In this document: positions 25,016 to 33,896 of the stretch, one piece after another
How positions within the stretch are numbered: position 1 is the first letter of the stretch
Layout of the letters: the number at the start of each line of letters is the position of its first letter
Assembly (NCBI RefSeq): GCF_027946175.1
Contig: NZ_AP026671.1
Location: forward strand, 806,001-870,000
Length of the DNA: 64,000 nt
Source: Nitratiruptor tergarcus DSM 16512
Lineage (GTDB): Bacteria; Campylobacterota; Campylobacteria; Campylobacterales; Nitratiruptoraceae
Reading direction: 5' to 3'
Notes under the pieces: model-generated
Databases searched by the model: none
Told to the model about the DNA's origin: nothing
The model's input: only the letters and a program-made list of their open reading frames with translations
Program-made: the position numbers and the translations under genes

Positions 25016-25804
25016 ATGAATCGGCTTGTTCTCTCGTTTTTCATCACACTATTTCTCTATGTACTGCTCTTTTTGATAGTGCGTATTGATCTGCAAAAAC
25101 CACCGATATCGACAGAGTCAAAACATCGATTTAATATAAGTGACCTGCGCCTTATCAAACAAAAACCTCTACAAAAATCGCACATACAACCAAAACCCAA
25201 AAGTCCAAAAGTAGAAAAAAAGAGAGCAAAAAAAGAGCAGCAAAAACAGATAAAAAAGCTGCATAGAAGTAAAAAGAGAAAAAAAAGTATAAAACTTTTA
25301 AAAAAGAGACAAGCGGTAAAAAAAATTGTTAAAACCTCTTCTGCCCATAAAAAAACAAAAACAAAAGAACACAATCAAACAACGCAAGCCATACCCTCTC
25401 TCACACAGCTATTTGCAAAAAAAAGGATCCCCAAAAAAAGCTCAAACAATCTTCCTCCTGAACTACGAAAGCTCTATAAAGATGAGTTTGAGAGTTTTAC
25501 GAAAGAGCAAAAAAAGTTTATTCAAAACAACCTAACAAAAATTGGTTCTATCACGCAAAAATACCTCTATCTCAGAGGCTATCCCTATATAGCAATAAAA
25601 ACGAAGCAAGAAGGGGTCAATATTGTAGAATTCTATCTCCATCCCAATGGAGACATTACCAATTTACATATCATAAAATCAAGTGGTTACGAAGCACTGG
25701 ATAAAAACTCTCTAGAAACAATCAAAACAGCTTATAAAGACTATCCTCTCCCAACCCAAACAACAAAGATAAAAATCTATGTGCGCTATAGTATAATCTA
25801 CTAA
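25016..25804 (+). CDS. tonB: TonB-like energy transducer
   Basis: The 262-aa protein has an N-terminal membrane anchor (LVLSFFITLFLYVLLFLIV), a long Lys/Arg-rich linker (about residues 40-120) in place of the usual Pro-rich spacer, and a C-terminal TonB domain (VEFYLHPNGDITNLHIIKSS, then GYEALDKNSLETIK) ending in the YVRYSIIY strand. It should couple the proton motive force, through ExbB and ExbD (not seen here), to outer-membrane receptors. A receptor gene lies on the other strand 2.5 kb away and the 3' ends of tonB and the GGDEF-EAL gene overlap by 4 bp. No Shine-Dalgarno precedes the ATG, so the message may be leaderless. Confidence 0.85.
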   Translation: MNRLVLSFFITLFLYVLLFLIVRIDLQKPPISTESKHRFNISDLRLIKQKPLQKSHIQPKPKSPKVEKKRAKKEQQKQIKKLHRSKKRKKSIKLLKKRQAVKKIVKTSSAHKKTKTKEHNQTTQAIPSLTQLFAKKRIPKKSSNNLPPELRKLYKDEFESFTKEQKKFIQNNLTKIGSITQKYLYLRGYPYIAIKTKQEGVNIVEFYLHPNGDITNLHIIKSSGYEALDKNSLETIKTAYKDYPLPTQTTKIKIYVRYSIIY

Positions 25805-27753
25805 ATATCACAATCCTTTTCTACATACTGCTTTGGCTTATCAAAGTAGAAACCTTGAGCATAATCTACACCTAAAGATCGGATTTTTTCAAAAATCTCT
25901 TTATTACTTACATACTCAGATACAGTCTTTATACCCTTTTTATGAGCAAAATCTACAATTGTTGAAACAATAAGTTCAGAATCTTCATTTTCACAAATAT
26001 TTTCTATGAGTGAACCATCAATTTTAATGTAATCTATAGGAAGTTTAAGTATATGCTCAAAATTTGAATACCCAGTACCAAAATCATCAATTGCTATTTG
26101 ACATCCTATCTCTTTCATTTCAGTAAAGAAATTATAGACAAGTTCATAGTTTTCAATTCCCTCAGATTCTACAATCTCTAATATAATTTTGTTTTCTACC
26201 TCATATTTTTGAATACTCTCTTTGAGATGAGCTACGATATTTGGATCTAAAATATCAAGAATAGAGAGATTGATTGAAAAACTACAGGTACTTTGACTAA
26301 AATATTGACAACTCTTCTCTATCATAATACCTGTTAATCTGTTGTAATATCTACTCTTTTTGGCAATCTCTAAAAAAACACCAGGAGAGACAACGCTTCC
26401 ATTATCATCAATGATACGTATGAGACACTCATACCCCTTTGGTTTACGTGTTTGTGTATTGACTATAGGTTGAAAAAAGGGTACTACTCTATCAAGTTCA
26501 ATGGATCGTTTGAGTTTTTTAATCCACTCAATATTTTTCTCATACTCTTTTTCAACTTTTGCATCATCATACTCATAAATTGCATAGACTCTTCGCGCTT
26601 TTTTTGCTTTTTTCAAAGCTATATCAGCTTTTTCCAATATTCCCTTTTCTCCCGCTGCTGCACCCATACTTACATGCAAAGAGAGTTCCTTATCTCCATG
26701 AACAAAAACCATTTTCTCTATATTCTTAGTAAGACTATCAAGGAAGAGTTTAATATCATCTCTACTCATTTTATTATGAAAGAGAAGTGCAAACTCATCA
26801 CCTCCCAGCCGGTAGAGCCTTGGATTATTTGTATTAATAAGATTTTTTAACTTTACCGCAAAATCTTTGAGGATCTTATCACCGATTTTATGTCCAAAGA
26901 GATCGTTAATCTCTTTAAAACTATCGATATTAATAATCACTATACTTGCATGAGGAAGTTGGCTCAAATCCTCTTGGAGTTTTAATCTATTTGCAAGACC
27001 AGTTAATGAGTCGATATAGAGTCGATTCCGGAGTTCCTTTGTCTTTTCTTGCACCTTCTCTTCAAGAATTTTATTCATATTTTCCTGTTTGAGGGCATAC
27101 TTCTTGATGCGATTTTGCATCGACTCTAATACTCTTGCTATTGAACCTATTTCATCTTCTCTATGGATGAAATCTGGGAAATGGAGATCTTTTTTTGGAC
27201 TATAATCTGCAAGAGCAGCGACAATAGCCTTAAAAGGAGAGAGGAGCTGCTCAAGATAAACACTAAAAAGAAACAATAAAAGTGCAATCCCTCCTAAAAA
27301 CATAAGAAGAATTTTTTTGTATTTATCAATGATTTCCTCATAATGCTCATAGGAATATACTACATATATATTGCCAATTTTCTCTTTTGAATTTGGTTTA
27401 GTAATCGTTTTCGTAAATACAAAATAGTCTTTGTTGCGAATATTCTGTTTCATATATGTAGCTACCACTTTTTTATTATGTATTAACGTGATACCTAAAA
27501 TATTTTTGTTTGCTTTGAGAATATTTTCTATAAGCTGTTTTGCTTGATCATCCATACCAAGATAGAGATCCATAGAGACTGTAGGGATAATAGTATCAAT
27601 AACCACTTCCGCTTTTGATTTTTCCAAACTTTTAAACGCCTCTTTCCCTACTGCTTCAAATGTATAGAAAATGAGTAGTATTAAAGAAATAGATACAATA
27701 AAAAAATATGTAAGAATTCTTCGACTAAGTGATTTGCTAATATTAAGCAGCAT
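25801..27753 (-). CDS. Membrane GGDEF-EAL protein with periplasmic sensor and HAMP domain
   Basis: The 650-aa protein has a membrane helix near residues 13-33, a periplasmic domain of about 120 residues, a second helix (ILLMFLGGIALLLFLFSVYL), a HAMP-like linker (EDEIGSIARVLESM), a GGDEF domain with RLGGDEFAL near 316, and an EAL domain. The inhibitory RxxD site is missing. The EAL motif is ECL, but the other phosphodiesterase residues are present: Asn in SINLSI, Glu in EIVESEG, DDFGTGYS, Lys in IKIDGS, Glu in VSEYV and Gln in YAQGFYF. It could both make and break cyclic-di-GMP. The layout recalls YfiN, and a YfiR-like gene ends directly before its ATG, so inhibition by that periplasmic protein is likely. 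Confidence 0.9.
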   Translation of the reverse strand: MLLNISKSLSRRILTYFFIVSISLILLIFYTFEAVGKEAFKSLEKSKAEVVIDTIIPTVSMDLYLGMDDQAKQLIENILKANKNILGITLIHNKKVVATYMKQNIRNKDYFVFTKTITKPNSKEKIGNIYVVYSYEHYEEIIDKYKKILLMFLGGIALLLFLFSVYLEQLLSPFKAIVAALADYSPKKDLHFPDFIHREDEIGSIARVLESMQNRIKKYALKQENMNKILEEKVQEKTKELRNRLYIDSLTGLANRLKLQEDLSQLPHASIVIINIDSFKEINDLFGHKIGDKILKDFAVKLKNLINTNNPRLYRLGGDEFALLFHNKMSRDDIKLFLDSLTKNIEKMVFVHGDKELSLHVSMGAAAGEKGILEKADIALKKAKKARRVYAIYEYDDAKVEKEYEKNIEWIKKLKRSIELDRVVPFFQPIVNTQTRKPKGYECLIRIIDDNGSVVSPGVFLEIAKKSRYYNRLTGIMIEKSCQYFSQSTCSFSINLSILDILDPNIVAHLKESIQKYEVENKIILEIVESEGIENYELVYNFFTEMKEIGCQIAIDDFGTGYSNFEHILKLPIDYIKIDGSLIENICENEDSELIVSTIVDFAHKKGIKTVSEYVSNKEIFEKIRSLGVDYAQGFYFDKPKQYVEKDCDI

Positions 27754-28299
27754 CTATTCTATAATCCTTGCTATATTATAGAATGTATTTGCAAATTGGA
27801 AACTGTTTTCCAAAAGTACCTTTTTATTTATATATATTTGTACTCTTTTTTCTATAGAAACATTTATTAAAAAACCTTCTTGCAGATCTTTTTTGTCATA
27901 CGTAAAAGAGTAGATGTTTTTACCTCTTATCATTTGTGCAACTCTTTTCAATCTCTGTGGTGCAATTTTGAGAACATAAATTGCATCAGTTTTTTCTACA
28001 CAACTATTATCGGAAAGACAATCAGATATATTGAGGATTTTCACTTCTAATGAAAAATTTTCAATTCCTGTTGAAAATTTTTTATAGATACTCTCCTGTA
28101 ATTTTTGTGCTACTAATTTATCCACATCTTCATAGATAACAGCAAAATCTATTTTGTGATCTTGTATGTTTTTTTCAATATTTTTATCTAACACTATTAT
28201 TTTTGGATAGAGAGCTGCTTGAGTTTTGAGCAGCAAGGCGTTGTATTGATAAGCAAATATTTGTGAAATAAGAATAAATATAAGCAACAATGATCGCAT
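27754..28299 (-). CDS. YfiR-like periplasmic protein
   Basis: The 181-aa precursor has a signal peptide (RSLLLIFILISQIFAY) followed by a small alpha/beta domain with a Cys pair (NISDCLSDNSCVEKTD), KIDFAVIYEDVD and IYVLKIAP. Size, export, Cys pair and gene neighbours fit the YfiR/DUF4154 group, whose studied member binds and silences the diguanylate cyclase YfiN in the periplasm. The ATG at 28299 overlaps the stop of the TonB-dependent receptor (TGATG) and its stop abuts the GGDEF-EAL start. The YfiR call is moderate: similarity was judged by eye. Confidence 0.6.
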   Translation of the reverse strand: MRSLLLIFILISQIFAYQYNALLLKTQAALYPKIIVLDKNIEKNIQDHKIDFAVIYEDVDKLVAQKLQESIYKKFSTGIENFSLEVKILNISDCLSDNSCVEKTDAIYVLKIAPQRLKRVAQMIRGKNIYSFTYDKKDLQEGFLINVSIEKRVQIYINKKVLLENSFQFANTFYNIARIIE

Positions 28300-30335
28300 C
28301 AAAAACCCTTTTTGATTGTAAACATCATCGTTCGCCCCTTCGTATAAGGATAATCATCTAAATATGTATTTGGTGGGGCTGGATATCTCCCTTTGGTATT
28401 AAAGATATTTTTCAATGCCAACATAATTGAAGTATCTTTTGTAGTTTCATATTGGAACGAGAGATCTAAAAATGAAAAACTTTTCAAAGAATCTCTCGAA
28501 TCAAAATCGAAACGCTTTTTCTTTCCTATATAGCGAAAAAGCATTGTTGTAGAAAAATTTGGGGTGAATTGTTTGAGAAAATAGAATTTAAAAAGATGAT
28601 TTGCAATATTTGGTAACTCTTTGTGACACCCACATTCTCCGTAGACATAGGAGTAATTACCATAAAATTTCAATGTATTACTTAACATCTTTTTCCACTC
28701 AAACTCCAAACCATAGAGTCTATTCATAGAAATATTGCGAAACTCTCTCTCTTCATTAATATTGTTAATGACCTTACTGTTTTTGAGATAAAAGAGAGTT
28801 AATTGCATATATTCATCTAATGAATATTTTTTGATATAACTTGCTTCATATGCGCTTACCTCTTCAGGGCGAAGATCAGGATTTCCAACACGTGTAGTAT
28901 TATTAATAGTAAACATCTCCTGCCATGATGGGTTACGATGGGATCTGCTATATTTCAACTTAAAAACATCCTCATTGTCCAATGCCCACACTGCACTAAA
29001 TCGCGGGTTAAGTTTATGATATTTATGAAGAATTCTTTCATAATTCATGCCAAAATAGAGTGTAAGAGCATCACTTACAGCAAAAGTATCATCTATATAG
29101 AAAATATGCGATCGTCTTTTTGCATTAGGCTCCGCAAAAGGGAAGATCGTAGAGTAATCCACCATCGCATCACTTATACCTGTTCTATCTGTTGTAATTG
29201 TCTTTACTTCTAGTGTTCTTTCTAAGGTATTGCGATAACCAGTAGTGATGCTATGTTTTTCAAATCCTTTGTAGCGGATTTTTAGATCTATATAATCACT
29301 CTCATTTTTGTTTTTGTAGTAGCCCTTTACTCCTGCAGCATAGATAACATATTTTCCAGGATGGAAAGGATCAGGATAGACAAGTCCCGGCGGAGCAACA
29401 TGCGATGAGCTTGTAAAGGAGTCTTTTTTGACTCCTGCTTTGAAAAAGAATTGTAAATCATCAGATAATTGTTTTTTCATACCAGCTTCATAAATTGTAC
29501 TAGGAAGTCGGAGATAATCATTTTTATGTGGATGAATAAAGCTTATACCAAAAGCATTACCACTCTTGTAATAGTTATTCCTATATTTGAAATAGAGATC
29601 TTTATAATCAAAATGCAAGGCAAAAGAGTAATTATTAAGCCATAGTTGCGCTGGTGCAGTAGTAGTGAGTCTTTTATTTACTTCTCCCATTGCACCGGTG
29701 GCAAAAATATCTGGACCACTACTTATTTGTTTGTCATCTTTTTGTAAATAAAATTCTGTATAGATATGCAGATCATCAAAAGAGAGATTTTTATAAAAAC
29801 CAAAACTTTTATAGTTGTAACTACCATATTTCCCAAAAACTCGTGCAGATTCATTAACACCAAAATTTTCTGCGTAGGTAGTAACGTATATAGATCCTGC
29901 ATAAATATTTACTCCCTCGCTTTTACTACCAGGCCCTCGTATTACCTCAATTCTTTTAATAAGTTCTATTGGCATCGCTAAATAGTGCGAATATTGATCT
30001 ATCATTCCGTCATTAACCAACACCCCATCAATAAAAAGCTTACTTTGTCCGTAAGCTAAAGGATTTGAACCGCGGAAAATTGGTGTCTTTATACCTAAAT
30101 TATCACCATAAATATCTACACCTGGTACAAGACTCAGCGCCTCTTCAAGATTTGAAACTCCGGCTTTTTCCAGCTCTTTTCCCAAATAGACTGAGACAAT
30201 ATGCGGTTGATAGAATCTATTGGTTTTAGTAACCTCTACAACTTTGTCTATTTGTGAAAGCTCTTGGACAAGTATATTGATATTTGTGGCATAAAGAGAT
30301 AGTATTGTTATAAAGAGGATTGCAGTTACTCTCAT
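28299..30335 (-). CDS. TonB-dependent outer-membrane receptor
   Basis: The 678-aa precursor has a signal peptide, then a plug domain (LEEALSLVPGVDIYGDNLG, then IFRGSNPLAYGQSKLFIDGV and LIKRIEVIRGPGS) and a long beta-barrel rich in aromatic strands that ends in IKKGF with the terminal Phe expected for outer-membrane insertion. NPDLRPEEVSAYEASY is the typical mid-barrel motif. A canonical TonB box is not obvious; VEVTKTN near residue 35 is a candidate. It imports or senses an unknown ligand. It overlaps the acyltransferase gene by 4 bp and the YfiR-like gene by one base. Confidence 0.93.
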   Translation of the reverse strand: MRVTAILFITILSLYATNINILVQELSQIDKVVEVTKTNRFYQPHIVSVYLGKELEKAGVSNLEEALSLVPGVDIYGDNLGIKTPIFRGSNPLAYGQSKLFIDGVLVNDGMIDQYSHYLAMPIELIKRIEVIRGPGSKSEGVNIYAGSIYVTTYAENFGVNESARVFGKYGSYNYKSFGFYKNLSFDDLHIYTEFYLQKDDKQISSGPDIFATGAMGEVNKRLTTTAPAQLWLNNYSFALHFDYKDLYFKYRNNYYKSGNAFGISFIHPHKNDYLRLPSTIYEAGMKKQLSDDLQFFFKAGVKKDSFTSSSHVAPPGLVYPDPFHPGKYVIYAAGVKGYYKNKNESDYIDLKIRYKGFEKHSITTGYRNTLERTLEVKTITTDRTGISDAMVDYSTIFPFAEPNAKRRSHIFYIDDTFAVSDALTLYFGMNYERILHKYHKLNPRFSAVWALDNEDVFKLKYSRSHRNPSWQEMFTINNTTRVGNPDLRPEEVSAYEASYIKKYSLDEYMQLTLFYLKNSKVINNINEEREFRNISMNRLYGLEFEWKKMLSNTLKFYGNYSYVYGECGCHKELPNIANHLFKFYFLKQFTPNFSTTMLFRYIGKKKRFDFDSRDSLKSFSFLDLSFQYETTKDTSIMLALKNIFNTKGRYPAPPNTYLDDYPYTKGRTMMFTIKKGF

Positions 30336-30928
30336 TTATGCCTCTTTTTATATCGTTGTAGTAACATAGGATTCTCCCTTTCAATGAGGCTTGTAGAGAT
30401 CAAGCATGGATAGCGTGGAGATCCATAACCATTCTGTTTTGGTCCAATAATTTGCAAATGTACTTTGACCATTTTCATAAGCCTTATAAAGCTCTTTTCC
30501 ATAGCTGTAAAAGCGTATTCCATTCCCATCTCTTTAGCCATAAAATAGATCTTCTCCTTTACAAAATGTTCTAGTATATATTTAGTATCGTGCATATTGC
30601 GATAATTTTTATGCAAAAGTATGCGAGATACCTCCCCCAATTTTTCACGTTTATATGTCATGAGTAGATTTTTCACATCCGGATTGATTTCTAAATGTTC
30701 TTGTGTAGGATAGCCTATAGGGGAGTGGTGTATAAGTCTTGCTGTTGCTACTATTTCGCAATTATCATTCATTGCCACAAAATGTTTTGCGTAAGGATCA
30801 TATTTATCAAATTCTAATCTTTTGCTATTTTTAGGAAAGAACTCTAACTCCTCACATAATATTTCATAGCGAAATCGATAAATTTTCTCCATAATATTTT
30901 CATCATCTACTTCGAAAAAATAAAACAT
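30332..30928 (-). CDS. N-acyltransferase of the LuxI/FeeM-like (PEP-CTERM-associated acyltransferase) type
   Basis: The 198-aa protein opens with KIYRFRYEILCEELEFFP, the RxxR/Y-like first motif of autoinducer synthases and N-acyl amino acid synthases, then EFDKYDPYAKHFVAM and ATARLIHHSPIGYPTQ, EVSRILLHKNYRN and YAFTAMEKSFIRLMKM. These fit the GNAT fold that transfers an acyl chain from acyl-ACP to an amine. No exosortase or PEP-CTERM protein is visible, so a free acylated signal or an acyl-amino acid is the best guess. It overlaps the receptor gene by 4 bp. Confidence 0.65.
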   Translation of the reverse strand: MFYFFEVDDENIMEKIYRFRYEILCEELEFFPKNSKRLEFDKYDPYAKHFVAMNDNCEIVATARLIHHSPIGYPTQEHLEINPDVKNLLMTYKREKLGEVSRILLHKNYRNMHDTKYILEHFVKEKIYFMAKEMGMEYAFTAMEKSFIRLMKMVKVHLQIIGPKQNGYGSPRYPCLISTSLIERENPMLLQRYKKRHK

Positions 30929-30940
30929 TAAGCCTTAATC

Positions 30941-31867
30941 CTATTTGTTTAAAGTATTGAGTGCATCTTTGTAGATAGGCTCATCTATAAAACCATATTT
31001 TTCATCCACAAAGCCTGTAATTCCTTGCTTTGCCATCTCTTCAAAACGTTGTTTAATATAAAGAGCCTTTTGCTTATCAAAACTTTTCAAAATTCTATTA
31101 ACTATTGCTACTTGCTGTGGCGATATACACCCCTTTGCTTCAAAACCCATCTCTTTTTCATACCTGCACCACTCTTCAAACTCTTCAAGATTTTTATAAT
31201 CTTGATAGACAAAAGAGACTGGCTTAATACCTACACTTGCACAATCAACAAGGAATTTTGCAAGTATATAATTGACAGTAGGGTTGGAAATTTTTAGTAA
31301 ATCTTGTCCAATTTTTAAATCTGCAAAAAGATCAAGTATTCCCAAATAATAAGCTTTAATACGAGGAGAGATAGCAAGATCTTGCAAATTGCTAAAAGCC
31401 TCTTTTGTCTCAATAGAAAAATGGAGTTTTATAGGGTCTACAACAATTTCGCAGCTTTTTTGCACATCCTTTTTTGATCGTATTTTTGGAATACGAATTG
31501 CATCAGGATAAAAATCGTTTAAAAAGGCAATCTCTTCCATGCCTCCTTCATCAAGTGCATTTACTCGCACTACAAGCATTGGAAGATTTTTTCTTGATTG
31601 CTGTAAAAAAAGAGCGGTAGCCAAAAGAGCCATTTTTTTATACTCTTTAGCCACTCCATCTTCAAGATTGAGAATGGCTACATCGCACCGCAACTCATCA
31701 AGCTTATTGAGATGTTTAGCTCTGTGGGCTGATACCATAAGTGCTGAAGCAAAAGAGATATCTTTGATAGGCTGCCTGCGCGGTTGCAATCTTTGAAGAA
31801 AAAAATCCTCATCTTTGCTCTCAATTGCTGTTTGTATTTTAGCTACGAATGCTGGATCAAATATCAT
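30941..31867 (-). CDS. CitE-like HpcH/HpaI-family aldolase/lyase
   Basis: The 308-aa protein has VSAHRAKHLNKLDELRCDVA, the metal-site-like LNLEDGVA, a substrate Arg in VVRVNAL, FSIETKEAF and GFEAKGCISPQQVAIVNRIL, all typical of the citrate lyase beta/CitE family. Members cleave or condense CoA-bound hydroxy acids such as citramalyl-CoA or malyl-CoA. No citrate lyase alpha or gamma gene is present, so it acts alone. It sits between the cytochrome c (4-bp overlap) and the acyltransferase (12-bp gap); whether it supplies an acyl precursor is speculation. Confidence 0.8.
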   Translation of the reverse strand: MIFDPAFVAKIQTAIESKDEDFFLQRLQPRRQPIKDISFASALMVSAHRAKHLNKLDELRCDVAILNLEDGVAKEYKKMALLATALFLQQSRKNLPMLVVRVNALDEGGMEEIAFLNDFYPDAIRIPKIRSKKDVQKSCEIVVDPIKLHFSIETKEAFSNLQDLAISPRIKAYYLGILDLFADLKIGQDLLKISNPTVNYILAKFLVDCASVGIKPVSFVYQDYKNLEEFEEWCRYEKEMGFEAKGCISPQQVAIVNRILKSFDKQKALYIKQRFEEMAKQGITGFVDEKYGFIDEPIYKDALNTLNK

Positions 31868-32196
31868 TTTCTCTTCTTTGTAAGATAGTAATAGAGTGTT
31901 TTTATCTCTTTATTTGTAAGAAAATATTGAGGCATCAATCTGTGATCCTTAGTTATAAGAGCTTGACGAAATTTTGTAAAAGTGAGTTTAGTTATATCAG
32001 GGGCTTTTATGATAACAGTACGATTACCATCTTTATATCGGCCAAGCTCCAGCCCTCTTCCATCCTCACCATGACATCTATCACAGCCTATTCCTCGAGG
32101 ATTATGATAGAGCATTTTAGCGTACTCCTCTTTTGTAATAAAGTCATTAGCTAACATCACTGTTAAACATAGAGAAAAGAAAAAAATTTGACGCAT
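31864..32196 (-). CDS. Small periplasmic cytochrome c
   Basis: The 110-aa precursor has a signal peptide (IFFFSLCLTVMLA), one heme site CDRCHGEDG and a Met ligand in LMPQYFL, the layout of a class I monoheme cytochrome c of about 90 residues. It is the first gene of the minus-strand operon with CitE-like, acyltransferase and receptor genes and diverges from folD. Confidence 0.88.
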   Translation of the reverse strand: MRQIFFFSLCLTVMLANDFITKEEYAKMLYHNPRGIGCDRCHGEDGRGLELGRYKDGNRTVIIKAPDITKLTFTKFRQALITKDHRLMPQYFLTNKEIKTLYYYLTKKRK

Positions 32197-32274
32197 ATTC
32201 TCCCTTAAACCAAATCAAAAAATCTTTTTGATATCATATCCAATATTTTTTAGAAAATCCCTAAAAGAGGCGCT

Positions 32275-33123
32275 ATGCAGATACTTGACGGCAAGAAACT
32301 CTCGCAAAAAATTAAAGAGCAGATAAAATCTGAAGTTGCAGAGCTTAAAGAGAAGTATGCAATCACACCAGGCCTAGCTGTTATCCTTGTAGGAGACGAT
32401 CCTGCTAGCCACACCTATGTAAAAATGAAAGCAAAAGCATGTAAAGAGGTGGGATTTTACTCAATTGTGCATGAAATGCCAGAGTCCATCACACAAGAAA
32501 AGATAGAAGAGACTATTAAGCTTATGAACCAAAATCCTAATATTGATGGTATTTTAGTACAACTCCCCCTTCCTTCCCATATCGATGCTACAAGGATACT
32601 TGAACTTATTGAACCTGCAAAAGATGTTGATGGATTTCATCCGTACAATTTTGGTCGCCTTATACAAGGACTTGATACATTTGCCCCCTGCACTCCATTA
32701 GGAGTAATGGAACTACTTCGTGAATATAACATCAATCCCAAAGGGCTTGATGTGTGCGTAGTAGGTGCGAGTAATATTGTAGGCAAACCTATGGCTGCAC
32801 TTCTGCTCAACGCTTTTGCAACGGTAGACATTTGCCATATTTACACAAAGGATCTACAATCTCACACAAAAAGAGCAGATATGGTTGTCGTTGGTGTAGG
32901 AAAAGCTGGACTCATTACTGCTGATATGGTAAAAGATGGAGCTATTGTTATAGATATTGGTATTAATAAAGTTGATGGAAAAATCGTTGGAGATGTTGAT
33001 TTTGAGGAAGTAAGCAAAAAAGCATCCTACATTACGCCAGTTCCAGGCGGTGTTGGTCCTATGACGATAGCCATGCTTTTACAAAATACACTCAAGGCTG
33101 CTAAAAAAAGGATCCAATCTTGA
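32275..33123 (+). CDS. folD: Bifunctional methylene-THF dehydrogenase / methenyl-THF cyclohydrolase
   Basis: The 282-aa protein has the substrate motifs VGDDPASHTYVKMKAKAC with the catalytic Tyr and Lys, DGILVQLPLPSHIDATRILE, and the nucleotide-binding GASNIVGKPMAALLLNA, then TPVPGGVGPMTIAMLLQNT. It interconverts methylene- and formyl-THF with NADP+. It heads a plus-strand operon and its TGA overlaps the TTG start of lepB. Confidence 0.97.
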   Translation: MQILDGKKLSQKIKEQIKSEVAELKEKYAITPGLAVILVGDDPASHTYVKMKAKACKEVGFYSIVHEMPESITQEKIEETIKLMNQNPNIDGILVQLPLPSHIDATRILELIEPAKDVDGFHPYNFGRLIQGLDTFAPCTPLGVMELLREYNINPKGLDVCVVGASNIVGKPMAALLLNAFATVDICHIYTKDLQSHTKRADMVVVGVGKAGLITADMVKDGAIVIDIGINKVDGKIVGDVDFEEVSKKASYITPVPGGVGPMTIAMLLQNTLKAAKKRIQS

Positions 33124-33896
33124 AAGAGAGACTCATCAAATTCTATCACTGGTCAAATACATGGACTGGTACTATTGTCATAGTACTTCTTGTAATTTTT
33201 TTCATAGCACAAGCCTTTGTAATTCCTAGTGGGAGTATGAAAAATACTCTCCTTATAGGAGATCACCTCTTTGTAAAAAAATTCGCCTATGGAATCCCGA
33301 CACCCCATATCCCATGGCTTGAAATCCCTGTACTTCCAGATAGCGATGGAGATGGCCACCTTATCCGTGGAGAAGGCCCCAAAAGAGGAGATATCGTTAT
33401 TTTTCGCTATCCTGTTAATCCCAAAATCCACTATGTCAAACGATGCGTAGCTGTGGGGGGAGATTACCTCTTTGTGCATAACAAAGATCTCTATATTCAT
33501 CCCCATGAAGGCAATGAATATATTAAAAAACACTATCCCAAAGAGAGTATTATAGAGATAGAGGGATTACTATGGGTACGAAATCCTTATATGAAAGATC
33601 ATCCTGGTATCCATCACGACCCAAATATCGTCAATGATGGAAGATATCCTCAAGAGATATTCAATTTCCCACCTATTGAAGTGCCTAAGGAGCACTACTT
33701 TATGATGGGTGATAATCGCGATCATAGCAATGATAGCCGATTTTGGGGCACCGTACCATACAAACTTATAGTAGGAAAACCGTGGTTTATCTACTGGAGC
33801 TGGGATAAGAACTATGTACCAAGATGGGATCGTGTAGGCAAAACTGTCAGTCAAATAGAAGAGGAGATGAAGAAGGCTCATAGTGGAAACAATTAA
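33120..33896 (+). CDS. lepB: Signal peptidase I
   Basis: The 258-aa protein has one N-terminal membrane helix (TGTIVIVLLVIFFIAQAFV), the catalytic Ser in IPSGSMKNTL, the catalytic Lys in IHYVKRCVAVGGD, and the box MGDNRDHSNDSRFWG. It removes signal peptides of exported proteins at the outer face of the inner membrane. The start is a TTG overlapping the folD stop, with AAGGAT upstream; the next in-frame Met lies inside the active-site motif, so TTG is needed. Confidence 0.95.
   Translation: MKERLIKFYHWSNTWTGTIVIVLLVIFFIAQAFVIPSGSMKNTLLIGDHLFVKKFAYGIPTPHIPWLEIPVLPDSDGDGHLIRGEGPKRGDIVIFRYPVNPKIHYVKRCVAVGGDYLFVHNKDLYIHPHEGNEYIKKHYPKESIIEIEGLLWVRNPYMKDHPGIHHDPNIVNDGRYPQEIFNFPPIEVPKEHYFMMGDNRDHSNDSRFWGTVPYKLIVGKPWFIYWSWDKNYVPRWDRVGKTVSQIEEEMKKAHSGNN

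Noticed and set aside
25057-25374. A 105-codon Phe/Cys-rich minus-strand frame inside tonB
   Set aside because: It is the reverse complement of Lys-rich codons (AAA/AAG give TTT/CTT) and has no independent support.
27754-28299. A TTG start one codon upstream of the YfiR-like ATG
   Set aside because: The ATG in the TGATG overlap with the receptor stop is the better start and keeps the signal peptide.
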